Counted from the stretch's first letter, positions 16,642 through 27,607 are shown. The stretch is 64,000 nucleotides of DNA from Planctomycetota bacterium (GCA_016208685.1 JACQXM010000015.1:226051-290050); one strand, 5' to 3'. The notes: generated by a model from the sequence alone, not told the origin. Translations and numbers: made by a program.

Positions 16642-17484
16642 GTGCAAGGGTGCGACCATCGTAGCGGCGCGGCGTCGCGCTACGACGCGTGCAGCAACGC
16701 CTACACGATGCGTCGCCTGGCCGAGGCGATCGCGAGTCTTGCGGAAGGCCGATGTCTGGAGCTGGGCGGGGGCACGGGGGCGGTGGCGGAGCGAGTGGCG
16801 GATCGGCGTACGTTCGTACATTCGGACATCGCGCCGGCCATGTGCCGGACGGCGCGGACGAAGCTGTCGTGTTTCCGCACGTGCGTTGACGCCGAAGCGA
16901 TTCCCTTCGCCGACGGATCGTTCGACACCGTGCTGAGCGCGGAGATGATCTATTACCTGCGCGACCCGCAGCGGTTTCTGCACGAGGCGTATCGCGTGCT
17001 GCGGCCGGGGGGACGGCTGGTGCTGTCGACGACGAATCCGCTGATGAGGTGGATGGATCGGGGCCGGGCGTGGCTGCGGGGGTGCGGTGTGCGGGGGATG
17101 TTCTTCGACGACGGCTCGCCGGCGTTCATTTCGCTACGGCGGCTTCGGGCGATGCTGGCCGCGGCCGGGCTTACGCTCGAACGTGCGCACTCCATCGTGC
17201 CGCTGCCGTTCGAGTCGATGGATGCACTGAACCGCCGGCTGGAATGCACACCCATAGGCAGGGTGGGGTTGTTCATGATCGTGACGGCGCGAAAGCCGGC
17301 GCGACGGGGCCGACGCAGCAAGAAAGACCTCGCCACCGGAGGTCCACACGGGGACGAATCTTACCGTTATGACGGCCTTCCCGACTCGACTCCTCCCACC
17401 CCGCGCTGGTGGTGCGCTCAACTCGAGCTATTGACCTACCGATCGCGCCCGAGCAACCTCCATGTCCAGGTGAATCCTACTTAG
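16642..17484 (+). CDS. Class I SAM-dependent methyltransferase (Methyltransf_11 type)
   Basis: GTG start at 16642; the ATG at 16631 is in another frame. Motif I is LELGGGTGAVAERVA, the post-I acidic residue is in FVHSDIAPAM, motif II/III is in FDTVLSAEMIYYLRDP and LRPGGRLVLSTTNP. This is the pattern of small-molecule methyltransferases; the substrate is unknown. The fold should end near residue 225 (VGLFMIVTARKPARRGRR). The remaining 55-60 residues are polar, low in motif content and overlap the convergent dcd gene by 57 bp, so the original stop has probably been lost at the islet junction. Confidence 0.82.
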   Translation: MQGCDHRSGAASRYDACSNAYTMRRLAEAIASLAEGRCLELGGGTGAVAERVADRRTFVHSDIAPAMCRTARTKLSCFRTCVDAEAIPFADGSFDTVLSAEMIYYLRDPQRFLHEAYRVLRPGGRLVLSTTNPLMRWMDRGRAWLRGCGVRGMFFDDGSPAFISLRRLRAMLAAAGLTLERAHSIVPLPFESMDALNRRLECTPIGRVGLFMIVTARKPARRGRRSKKDLATGGPHGDESYRYDGLPDSTPPTPRWWCAQLELLTYRSRPSNLHVQVNPT

Positions 17485-18048
17485 CCCGACCCCTTGCAAA
17501 CCACCGTATTTGCTTTGCGGACGAAGATTGTAAGGCACCTGGACGTCATTTACTGTGAAGAAGCATAACTGCGCAACGCGAAGGCCCGGGCGGAGCTTTA
17601 CCGGCAATTTGCCCGAGTTTTTTAGCTCGAAGGTCAGGTTTCCATCGTACCCAGGATCGACAAAACCCGCAGTCGAATGGACCTCAATTCCCAGCCTTCC
17701 GTATGAACTGCGCCCCTCCAAACGCGCAGCGATGTCTCTCGGCAGGCGGATAAACTCAAGGGTCGAGGCAAGCGCGAACTCTCCTGGGTGCAATACAAAC
17801 GCTTCCTCCGGTGACACACGACGGGTCTCGAAGTACTGGCTAATCTGCCGCTCAATCTCCTCACCCGAGGCCGTCAAATCAATGCATGTCGAGCCGATGA
17901 CCCTCGGTGTTTTGATTTCCGAACCTATACGCACGTCGAGCGAACTTGGCCCCAGCTGCAAAACCGGATCGATAAGGGGCGAAACGAAGATACACTCCGG
18001 GTCGTCCCGTACAAGGCGTTCGAGAATCTGAAGATCCGACAGTAGCAT
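17428..18048 (-). CDS. dcd: dCTP deaminase, bifunctional Dcd/Dut-like
   Basis: Deaminates dCTP to dUTP; bifunctional members go on to dUMP. The 206-residue trimeric dUTPase-fold protein has RSSYGRLG (113-120), HSTAGFVDPGYDG (124-136), the catalytic Glu in LTFEL (about residue 141) and C-terminal KYGGLQG (180-186). HSTAGF.DPG matches bifunctional DCD-DUT enzymes (M. tuberculosis, M. jannaschii) better than the E. coli type. GAGG lies nine bases before the ATG. It is last in a minus-strand operon, 21 bp after a metallopeptidase gene, in a segment less G+C-rich than its neighbours. A housekeeping role is possible; the company it keeps suggests an accessory one. Confidence 0.9.
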   Translation of the reverse strand: MLLSDLQILERLVRDDPECIFVSPLIDPVLQLGPSSLDVRIGSEIKTPRVIGSTCIDLTASGEEIERQISQYFETRRVSPEEAFVLHPGEFALASTLEFIRLPRDIAARLEGRSSYGRLGIEVHSTAGFVDPGYDGNLTFELKNSGKLPVKLRPGLRVAQLCFFTVNDVQVPYNLRPQSKYGGLQGVGLSRIHLDMEVARARSVGQ

Positions 18049-18069
18049 GAAGCCATTCCTCGGTCGGAG

Positions 18070-19482
18070 TCAAAAACTGCGCTTGTCGTTCCGGCAGCAT
18101 TGCTGAACCATCGCCGAACCAATCGACCGAACGGAGAGCTCATCTGCGCGGGCCATATTGTGCAAGAGCCACTTAATACCCGCATCACCGTCCACAATGA
18201 GCCGGTTTGCCGCTTCATCAAAGATAGTCTCTCGGTGCTTTGCAGAGCTGAAAAGAAGCGCCGGGGCCGGCAGCGGGTCCTCGCGAAAATGAGTAGCCAG
18301 ATCATGAAACGCCATCACCCGCTCGCCAGCGGCCGAAAAAGTTTTAGATCGATAGTCCTCAATACGCGCGCGCAGTGTTCGTCGAGGCAGGCCCTGCGCC
18401 CCAATCGGCGTGTCCCCCTTGAGACGGCGTAAGCATCGCGTGAGCGAATCGTCGTTGATCTGGTGCCCATTCTCACTTTTCGGTAGCGATGATGTAATTG
18501 AGTCGGCCAGAGGACAGACGAACTTTTCTACCATGAGCTTCTCTTGGTGCTCGAAGTGGCGCCGTTTCTCTTCATCGGGGCAAGTACGATCAACACTGTA
18601 TTGCCATGCACGGTCATACGCCTGTCGGATTGGTTTCAGAAAATCGGCGCCGTACTTCTTTTCCAAGTGCACTGATACGACTTCTAGTCGCCACTTTGTT
18701 GCGGGGTGAGTATTGGACCAGCGGTGTACCGGCCGAAGGGGAAAGACGCAATATTCCAGCGAGAGCAGCGCCATGATCGCCGTAGGCCCGCATACCTCCG
18801 CCGCAAGCAAATCGGCACAGAACTCGCGCGCCCAACAAGACAGTATTTCAAACGCGGCGTTCTTCCGATCAATCCCGGGGACTGCTTCCGGGAGAACTAG
18901 ATGTGAAATCTCCTTGTTGTCATCAATCGCGTGGCCCATTTCGTGCCCCAGAACAGCCCATGCTGCCGGACACCGCCGATCACATACCGGCAATTGAAGT
19001 ACCGGGCGCTTACCGGCTGGAGGACTGATCTTCCTGAAGTCCGGCAGCACACGCCCCAGTTTTTGATAGAAATCAAATTGAAACGCGTTGAACAGGCTTC
19101 CGAGGATGATAGCCGGTGCGAGCCCGTCGTAGTCGCTGGCAAACGCCTCCTCTATTATGCCGCGGGTTTCCGTGAGCACGTTAGGAGCGGGAAGATAAAC
19201 CAGGAGTTCGTGTGCCACGGCGAACCAATGGGAGAATCGCGCCAGTGCATCAAATAATCCCGGGCCAATCGCCTTCTCCCCGACCTCGCCTATGGCCTTG
19301 ATGGCCTCAATGGCGGGCTTCTCCACGTCATCAAGCGCCTTGGTGACTGCACTTGCCAACTCTTGATATTCAGGCGCGGGTAGCGCTTGCACTTCGGCAA
19401 GATGGGCCTTGACACAGTCACTTCGATAGAACAGCTCGACTGCGACGCGGAGCAATGCGTCCAAGTCAGATCCGACCATCAC
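18070..19482 (-). CDS. Cytosolic HEMGH zinc metallopeptidase in the dcd operon
   Basis: 470 residues, no signal peptide or membrane segment. HEMGH at residues 180-184 (WAVLGHEMGHAIDDN) is a zincin motif. A second helix about 36 residues later, AREFCADLLAAEVCG, provides Glu220 and Asp224 in the ExxxD arrangement of gluzincins, and a THP motif follows near residue 262. N- and C-terminal regions are helical and unfamiliar. HExxH...E.(F)CAD...THP layouts occur in M48-like and other peptidases, but I cannot name the family. GTG at 19482 or ATG at 19479 starts it. It lies 40 bp after the 140-residue gene and 21 bp before dcd. Peptidase activity is inferred from motifs; the target is unknown. Confidence 0.8.
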   Translation of the reverse strand: MMVGSDLDALLRVAVELFYRSDCVKAHLAEVQALPAPEYQELASAVTKALDDVEKPAIEAIKAIGEVGEKAIGPGLFDALARFSHWFAVAHELLVYLPAPNVLTETRGIIEEAFASDYDGLAPAIILGSLFNAFQFDFYQKLGRVLPDFRKISPPAGKRPVLQLPVCDRRCPAAWAVLGHEMGHAIDDNKEISHLVLPEAVPGIDRKNAAFEILSCWAREFCADLLAAEVCGPTAIMALLSLEYCVFPLRPVHRWSNTHPATKWRLEVVSVHLEKKYGADFLKPIRQAYDRAWQYSVDRTCPDEEKRRHFEHQEKLMVEKFVCPLADSITSSLPKSENGHQINDDSLTRCLRRLKGDTPIGAQGLPRRTLRARIEDYRSKTFSAAGERVMAFHDLATHFREDPLPAPALLFSSAKHRETIFDEAANRLIVDGDAGIKWLLHNMARADELSVRSIGSAMVQQCCRNDKRSF

Positions 19483-19522
19483 GCGCGTCTCAGGGTTCCG
19501 TCGCAGCAGACCGGCGGTATCG

Positions 19523-19945
19523 TCAAACCGTGACCTCCGGCATCTCTTCGCATTCCGAATAGGCCCCTAGCCGGTGAAGTTGAGACACCAGCTCGTCGGC
19601 TTCTACTTCCGACAGATTAGATCCTTCGCACAGTTTATCGAGAGCGGCCAGCACTCTGTCCATGACGGCCGGCGGAACCGCAGGAGCTTGACGACCCACC
19701 GAGAGATCCGCCAACGTGCGTTCGAGCAGCGCACGCTCGCTGGCGTCGGGTAGAAAGGTCTCCGGGAAAGCGATGCTCGTATCTTCGCTTTCACGCCTCC
19801 TAGAAAGGTGTTCCTTCAGTACCGTGGCCGCCGCGCGCTCGCTTCCTGTCGTTGATACGCCGCATTTTGACTTGATAGCGGCGATACAAACGCGCGAGAT
19901 CGCAACGTCCAGAGCTAACGGGCTTAACAAGCGATCATTGGCCAT
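19523..19945 (-). CDS. Uncharacterised 140-residue protein of the dcd operon
   Basis: Starts MANDRLLSPLALD at 19945 behind a strong AGGAGG. It is soluble and mostly helical, with two apparent halves: an N-terminal VAISRVCIAAIKSKCG region and an acidic C-terminal helix pair (VMDRVLAALDKLCEGSNLSE; VEADELVSQLHRLGAY). I recognise no family. It lies 40 bp upstream of the metallopeptidase and shares its direction and compositional bias, so it is probably a partner, adaptor or substrate of that enzyme. Confidence 0.7.
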   Translation of the reverse strand: MANDRLLSPLALDVAISRVCIAAIKSKCGVSTTGSERAAATVLKEHLSRRRESEDTSIAFPETFLPDASERALLERTLADLSVGRQAPAVPPAVMDRVLAALDKLCEGSNLSEVEADELVSQLHRLGAYSECEEMPEVTV

Positions 19946-20106
19946 TTTATGTTGCCTCCTAGTCTGATTCGCTGCTGCGGTCGGCCCGATCCTTTGGTCG
20001 TGTCCTGGTGCTGCTGCCCCTGCCCACCCCCACCGGCGTATCCTGATTGCGTTCGCTCCGCAAATCGTACGATGGCGCGTGTGACTGAGAGGGCACTCGT
20101 TGACAT
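19924..20106 (-). CDS. Possible 60-residue leader ORF of the dcd operon
   Basis: ATG at 20106 with GGAGG eight bases upstream; the frame ends 22 bp inside the next gene, so its translation would be coupled to the 140-residue protein, whose AGGAGG lies within it. The product begins MSTSALSVTRAIVRFAER and continues with a Gly/Gln-rich tail. No homology is recognised. It fits between the candidate promoter at 20272-20300 and the operon, but small size keeps confidence low. Confidence 0.35.
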   Translation of the reverse strand: MSTSALSVTRAIVRFAERTQSGYAGGGGQGQQHQDTTKGSGRPQQRIRLGGNIKWPMIAC

Positions 20107-20271
20107 TCCCCGTACCTCCGCTGCCCGTGACCTGCTCAACCTCGTCGGTCGGCGACCCTTGCCCTGCGCTGCCGGGCCCGGCGAACCGCCCAACCTACCG
20201 CGCCGCCCCGATCGCGCCAACCGCCGGGGTAAGCCGTGGGGCACGGCGCAGTATCTTGTGGCGTGCCAGAT

Positions 20272-20300
20272 AGCTTACCACAACCTGTTGGGGCTGTCAA
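20272..20300 (-). promoter_or_regulatory. Candidate sigma-70 promoter of the dcd-metallopeptidase operon
   Basis: On the minus strand a perfect TTGACA (20300-20295) is followed after exactly 17 bp by TAAGCT (20277-20272), a weaker -10. Transcription would begin near 20265 and run into the small ORF at 20106 and the operon beyond. The rest of 19946-20442 holds no other gene I support; a 33-codon minus-strand frame at 20306-20407 lacks a Shine-Dalgarno. Confidence 0.5.
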
Positions 20301-20442
20301 GCGATTTAGTGAAAAACATCTGCCAGCTCGTCCGCGTCAGGGTCGGCTGGCTTGTCGCTTTCGCCCTTTTGAGCCAGAATACCGCCTAGAATAAGCATCG
20401 AGGCCATTGGCTTTTTGTGTGCTGTCCGTGAAATTATTCTAG

Positions 20443-21069
20443 GTGGAAACATCTGCCATGCCCCCGCGGGTTCATCGAGCCGCGTTCGTTCCACCGCCTA
20501 TTGGTCTCGCGTACGTCGCCGTCGATAACCAGGGTCGGCTCGTTATTCCAGTCGGCTTACAACGGTCGCTTGCCCCGCGCAAGCCCCCGTTCGATGTTTC
20601 GTACACCTTGGCGGGTCGCGGCTACGCCACCGTCCAGCCGAGCGACACCTGGCCGCCGGGCAGCGAACGCGAGGAGGTCGGTCGGATCCTGACGCTGTTG
20701 CAACACGCCGACCCCAGCAAGCTCTCCGCTGCGCAATTGAGGATTGTCCAGGACTTCGCCCGAATCGTGGCGTGTCGCTACCTCGATGGTCAAATCCACA
20801 AGAAATGGCAGGTGCCGATCCCGGAACCGGTGCGTGCATGGTTGGGACTGGTCACTCAAGGGTCGAACTGGATGGGACATCAATCGAGGCAAAGACACGG
20901 AGGTCGGGGGCGTGCCCGCACGGGACAACACGTGATCGTCATAGGCACGATCGGCGCGCTCGAAATCTGGAGCGAGGAGCCTCTGAAGGAGGTCCTGCCA
21001 ACCCAGCTACCGGAATTCGCAAGACTTCGGTCGGAGGCCGCGGAGCTGTTGCGCCACTCCGGCCGGTAG
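20443..21069 (+). CDS. AbrB/MraZ-like protein with two swapped-hairpin motifs
   Basis: 208 residues, GTG at 20443 or ATG at 20458. Two segments resemble the halves of MraZ/SpoVT-AbrB DNA-binding proteins. Residues 25-43 (VAVDNQGRLVIPVGLQRSL) match the VD.KGRL.IP motif, followed by a strand and W70. Residues 120-180 (KWQVPIPEPVRAWLGL, then VIVIGTIGALEIWSEEP) match the second repeat, interrupted by a basic Gly/Arg insert. MraZ itself is shorter and lies with the mraW/dcw genes, so this is a divergent relative. It reads away from the dcd operon and ends two bases before the convergent gyrB stop. A regulator of the operon is inferred. Confidence 0.62.
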   Translation: METSAMPPRVHRAAFVPPPIGLAYVAVDNQGRLVIPVGLQRSLAPRKPPFDVSYTLAGRGYATVQPSDTWPPGSEREEVGRILTLLQHADPSKLSAAQLRIVQDFARIVACRYLDGQIHKKWQVPIPEPVRAWLGLVTQGSNWMGHQSRQRHGGRGRARTGQHVIVIGTIGALEIWSEEPLKEVLPTQLPEFARLRSEAAELLRHSGR

Positions 21070-21071
21070 GG

Positions 21072-23863
<2,792 letters not shown>

Positions 23864-23885
23864 CTGATACCGATGAGACACCACA

Positions 23886-24299
23886 CTAGCGCCCCTTCGC
23901 CGGGCTGTCCGTCCGTAACGGCGCCGGCAGGCTCATCCCTTTATCACCCCACTCGAACGAAAGCGAGCGGAAGTTCGCCAACCCGCCCCGTTTCCGCAGC
24001 GCCCGGCGCAGGCACTCCGCCCAACGGGCGCGCACGGCAAACACCCTTGTGGGCTGGTCTACACAGACCACGAGTGTTCCATGCTCCGGACTGCTGAGCC
24101 GGCAATGCTCCCGGAACTCGTCATCCACCAGCAGCGACAACGCCTCGGCCGCAGCGCGCAAATCGGTGTGGGCAACGGTTGCCGCCTTGCCCATTTCCTC
24201 CGCCAGGCGCCCGATCGCCGTGGCGCGCTCCCGGCGGGCGCGGTTACGTTGAATCCACTCCAGCACCCGCCGCTGATCCGACTTCAGTTGCCGGTCCAT
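23886..24299 (-). CDS. DciA-like (DUF721) protein, putative replicative helicase loader
   Basis: 137 residues, starting six bases after the dnaN stop. The C-terminal half has the DUF721/DciA core: EFREHCRLSSPEHGTLVVCVDQPTRVFAVRARWAECLRRAL, with the conserved V.......A..L pattern of KH-like DciA domains. DciA is the ancestral loader of DnaB in bacteria that lack DnaC or DnaI. It lies between dnaN and gyrB, where many bacteria carry recF, which is absent here. Family assignment is by pattern and position; it is short but not truncated in the core. Confidence 0.82.
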   Translation of the reverse strand: MDRQLKSDQRRVLEWIQRNRARRERATAIGRLAEEMGKAATVAHTDLRAAAEALSLLVDDEFREHCRLSSPEHGTLVVCVDQPTRVFAVRARWAECLRRALRKRGGLANFRSLSFEWGDKGMSLPAPLRTDSPAKGR

Positions 24300-24305
24300 G
24301 CTGTT

Positions 24306-25415
24306 CTATGCGGACGCCAGGCTCACCGGCATGATGACGTACGTGAAATCATCGCCGACGCGCATGATGCCCGGCCGATTGGCGTCCTTCACCGCAAAAC
24401 TTACTTCATCCGTGTGGACCACACGCAGCGCGTCCATCAGGAACATGGGATTAAAACCGATGTCCATCGGCTCGCCGCGGTAGCGCGCCGGCACCGATAC
24501 CGTCGCCTCCCCCTGCTCGGGCGCCCGCGTGGAGAGCGTCAGGTTGCCCTCCGAAAGCGACAGGCGGACCCCCTTTGATTCCTCATTCACCATCAGCGAC
24601 GCACGCTTCAACGCCCCGAGGTAGTCGGCGGTGGCGATTTCGAGGATCCGGTTGCAATCCGTGGGCACCACGTCCTGGTACTTGGGGAAGTGGCCCTCTA
24701 CCAGCGAGCTGCTGACTAAGGACCCGCCCACCGAGAGGACCACCTGGTTGGCGCTTACTTTCACCCCCACGGGGCTGTCCGCGGCAACCGGCAGCCGCAT
24801 GAGCAGCGACAAGGCCTTCGTGGGGACGATCGCCGGCGGAACATCCCCGCCCTTTTCCTCACGGGTCACCCTGCTGCTGGCGACGGACAACCGCCGGCCA
24901 TCCGTGGCGGCCAGCGTCAGCTTGTCGCCCGTGAGCTCCCAGAGCACGCCGTTAATGGCGTAGCGCGTGCTCTCGCGAGCCGAGGCGAACACCGTCCACT
25001 CGATCTGCCGCCGCAATATGTCCATCGCCACGGTGAATTGAGGCGCTCCTTCCATGCCCCCCACAGGGGGAAAGTCCGCCGGGTCGGTGGTCGGGATGCG
25101 GAAGTGGCTGCCCTGTCCGCGGACGTGCATTTGCGTACCGTCCGTGTCCAGCACCAGAATCTCGTCGGGGCATTCGCTGACGATGCGGGAGAGCGTTTCC
25201 GCCAGGACCAGCGTGTCGCCCGGAGTGTCCACCTCAACCTGCGTGATCGCGCAGCGCAGGGCCACCTCCAGGTCGGTCGCCGACAGCAGCAATACGTCGC
25301 CCTTGGCCTCGACGCGAGCACACCGCAGCACAGGTTTTGGGGTGCGCTGGGCGGCCACCGCGGTGATCGCACGCAAGGCCTCCGCCATCTCCAGTCGGTT
25401 GAATCGAAGCTTCAT
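24306..25415 (-). CDS. dnaN: DNA polymerase III sliding clamp (beta subunit)
   Basis: The dimeric ring that tethers Pol III to DNA. 369 residues with three similar domains: N-terminal MKLRFNRLEMAEALRAITAVAAQRT, middle domain containing YAINGVLWELTGDKLTLAATDGRRL (the canonical ATDG.RL motif), and C-terminal domain ending in the conserved protein-binding pocket strand DFTYVIMPVSLA. The terminal Met-Pro is in place. GGAG lies about nine bases before the ATG. It is downstream of dnaA in the classic dnaA-dnaN order, separated by 294 bp. Confidence 0.97.
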   Translation of the reverse strand: MKLRFNRLEMAEALRAITAVAAQRTPKPVLRCARVEAKGDVLLLSATDLEVALRCAITQVEVDTPGDTLVLAETLSRIVSECPDEILVLDTDGTQMHVRGQGSHFRIPTTDPADFPPVGGMEGAPQFTVAMDILRRQIEWTVFASARESTRYAINGVLWELTGDKLTLAATDGRRLSVASSRVTREEKGGDVPPAIVPTKALSLLMRLPVAADSPVGVKVSANQVVLSVGGSLVSSSLVEGHFPKYQDVVPTDCNRILEIATADYLGALKRASLMVNEESKGVRLSLSEGNLTLSTRAPEQGEATVSVPARYRGEPMDIGFNPMFLMDALRVVHTDEVSFAVKDANRPGIMRVGDDFTYVIMPVSLASA

Positions 25416-25709
25416 GGGGTTCTGCTCCTGCCCTTATCAAGTCTATGGTATAAGCCTCATCACCATCATAACACCGGTGAAACGCGTGCGAAACCCGGGC
25501 GGTACGCTCGCAAACACCTGTGCGTCCGACGGTTGCATCCCAAGCGGCACCAGCCGGCGGCGACGGTTGGTTGTGAACAACACGACGGCATGTGTCGTGT
25601 CCTGACCGGGCGGCCGCCGCGTGGTCGGTTCCTGACGAATTCGCGAGCGGCATCCATCGCGGATTCGACAACACCGGGAACTCGAGGCCGCGAGGGAGCC
25701 GCTCGCAGC
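25416..25709. other. dnaA-dnaN intergenic region with a DnaA-box-like site
   Basis: A 294-bp non-coding gap; many origins lie at this position. TTGTTCACA on the minus strand (25572-25580), inside the near-palindrome GTTGTGAACAAC, fits a relaxed DnaA box (TTRTNCACA). A more A+T-rich patch at about 25431-25475 lies next to the dnaN start. I see only one good box, so this is a candidate origin or the dnaN promoter region, not a proven oriC. Confidence 0.4.
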
Positions 25710-27032
25710 TCACCCAACCTGTCTGGCCTCTAGCGAGAGCTCGCTGAGCAACCGTTGCAGCGAGGCATCAGCGGCCGCCTCTTCGGTGATCGTCCGGACC
25801 GCATGCAGGACCGTGGTGTGGTCCCGCCCGCCGAAGTAGCCGCCGATCTCCTCCAGGCTCTTGGACGTAAGCTGCCGGCACAGGTACATGCACAAGTGCC
25901 GCGGGTGAGTAATTTCCCGCGAGCGGCGTTTGCTTTGCAGCTCCGAGACCTTGACGCCGAACCGGCGCGCCACGGCATCGAGCACTGCGGGGACGGAAAC
26001 CCCGCGCTCGCCGGAACTGGCGCCCAACGCCTCTTGTGCCAGTTCGAGCGTAATCTTACCCGAGCGTGTCTGGCTCAAGGCATCGAGCTTGAGCAGGGCG
26101 CCCTCCAGCTCACGGATGTTGCTTTCTATCCGCGCGGCCACCAGCCGAATCACGTCCTCGGGAACTTCGATGCAACGCAGTTTCGCCTTCTTGCGGATGA
26201 TGGCCATGCGCGTTTCCAGGCAGGGGCGATCCAGCAGCGCCACCAGGCCGGAGTTGAAGCGGCTCACCAGGCGTTCCTCGAGGCTGGGAATCTCCGAGGG
26301 AGAGCAATCCGCCGAGAGGATGATCTGCCGCTGCGAGTGGTGCAGGGTGTTGAAGGTGTGGAAGAACTCCTCCTGGCTGCGCTCGCGTTCCGCGAGGAAT
26401 TGGATGTCGTCGATGACCAGCCCATCCACGCCGCGGTAGCGATAGCGAAAGCGGTTCAGGGCCCCACGTTCCACGGCCTCGATAAAGTGGTTAATGAATG
26501 TTTCGCAGGAGATGTAGTAAAACCGGGCCGAGGGCTGGGCCGTCCGGATGGCGTGGCAGACCGCCTGGAGCAGGTGGGTCTTGCCCAGGCCCACGGGGCC
26601 GTAGACGAAGAGCGGGTTGTAGGACCGTCCGGGCTCCTGTGCCACGGACAGCGCCGCGGCGTGCGCCAGGCGGTTGCACGGGCCGGTCACGAAATGTTCG
26701 AAGGTGTAGTCAGGTTTGAGGCGAAGCTGTTCGCGCTCGTCCTCGAAGGCGTATCCATCGGCTGCGTGCCGGTCGTCGTCGGCCTCGACCTCGGCACGGA
26801 AGGAGACGGAAACCAGCCGCCCGGTGGCCGCCTGAGCGGCTTCGGTGAAGACGCGGGCGCAATGCTGCTCGAGGTAGCGGCACTGGGCGGGGTTGCGCGC
26901 CAGAATCTCCAGCACGCCGAGCTCCAGCTTGACGACGCCGAGGTCGGCAAACCAGCCGCGCACCAGCTCCGGATGGTTGAGCCGCACGTGCCCCAGCAGA
27001 TCTTCCCACAGCGTGGTTGGGGTCGAAGTCAT
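25710..27032 (-). CDS. dnaA: Chromosomal replication initiator protein DnaA
   Basis: Binds DnaA boxes and melts oriC. The start is ATG 27032 (MTSTPTTLWEDLLGHVRLNH); upstream codons to 27101 lack coding character. The 440 residues show domain I, an acidic linker, and the AAA+ domain with YTFEHFVTGPCNRLAHAAAL, Walker A GPVGLGKTHLLQA and Walker B LVIDDIQFLAERERSQEEFF. The arginine-finger region is LEERLVSRFNSGLVALLDRP. Domain IV carries the signature SREITHPRHLCMYLCRQLTSK / FGGRDHTTVLHAV. The usual QY near the sensor is altered, but core motifs are intact. The gene sits at the strand switch of the window. Confidence 0.97.
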   Translation of the reverse strand: MTSTPTTLWEDLLGHVRLNHPELVRGWFADLGVVKLELGVLEILARNPAQCRYLEQHCARVFTEAAQAATGRLVSVSFRAEVEADDDRHAADGYAFEDEREQLRLKPDYTFEHFVTGPCNRLAHAAALSVAQEPGRSYNPLFVYGPVGLGKTHLLQAVCHAIRTAQPSARFYYISCETFINHFIEAVERGALNRFRYRYRGVDGLVIDDIQFLAERERSQEEFFHTFNTLHHSQRQIILSADCSPSEIPSLEERLVSRFNSGLVALLDRPCLETRMAIIRKKAKLRCIEVPEDVIRLVAARIESNIRELEGALLKLDALSQTRSGKITLELAQEALGASSGERGVSVPAVLDAVARRFGVKVSELQSKRRSREITHPRHLCMYLCRQLTSKSLEEIGGYFGGRDHTTVLHAVRTITEEAAADASLQRLLSELSLEARQVG

Positions 27033-27578
27033 CGTGTGAAAGCCGAAGCCGCCAAGCCAACTGAGGGCAAGGCACCTCCCTCCACGGGTCGGAGGCGACA
27101 ATCTATAATCACATTATTGACAAATGATTACGGCGGCCCCATCGCGCCAAGAGCCGCAAGCCGTATTCTACCAGGACGCGCGCGAGGATGCCAGCGGAAA
27201 AACGTCGCTGGTCGCCGGGTCGCCCGCCGGAAGGCATGCAGCAGTGCCGGTTGCGGGAGGACTCCGCCGCCCGGTCGCCCGGGGCGCTGAACCGGACGCG
27301 CCAGTCAGCGCCGGTCAACCGAGAGCGCTGCGCCGTGAAGGCGCCCGCCGCCGCCAGGCCCCGCGGCGCAGTGACACACTCACGACATAAGGGCACCTCC
27401 GTGACCCACCCAAAGGTCCGCTGTAATTATTCAATCGCTCGGGCGTGTAAGGAGGTGTCCGTAGCGCCGCGCGAGCGCGCATCAGATCCAGGCGTTTCGG
27501 GCCGCTGCGGTTGCTCTATGGGACGCGTCGTAATCGGGCGCCCAGCTAGGGACTCCTCCTGCACGCCGTAGCTGTGGC
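27033..27578. other. Putative origin region upstream of dnaA
   Basis: A 546-bp non-coding region between the divergent dnaA and the CheY-like gene. It contains a short A+T-rich tract at about 27101-27130 (around TATAATCACATTATTGAC), conspicuous against G+C-rich flanks, and a second at about 27420-27435. Transcription is mostly leftward on its left and rightward on its right, as expected at an origin. The only DnaA-box-like word is TTATTGACA, with two mismatches to TTATCCACA. rpmH and rnpA, often found here in other bacteria, are absent. Confidence 0.4.
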
Positions 27579-27607
27579 TTGATCGGCCGCTTACCGACCC
27601 ATATACT
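27579..27607 (+). promoter_or_regulatory. Candidate sigma-70 promoter of the CheY-like gene
   Basis: TTGATC (27579-27584) and TATACT (27602-27607) are separated by exactly 17 bp; the -10 matches five of six consensus bases. The start codon lies 64 bp further on, preceded by GGAGG at 27658-27664. Confidence 0.6.

Noticed and set aside
20306..20407. 33-codon minus-strand frame (MASMLILGGIL...) upstream of the islet operon
   Set aside because: Reasonable-looking codons but no Shine-Dalgarno, and it lies upstream of the candidate promoter.
27109..27396. Minus-strand frame upstream of dnaA considered as rpmH/rnpA
   Set aside because: Translation lacks the rpmH KRTFQPS...R pattern and any RnpA motif; not supported in either strand.
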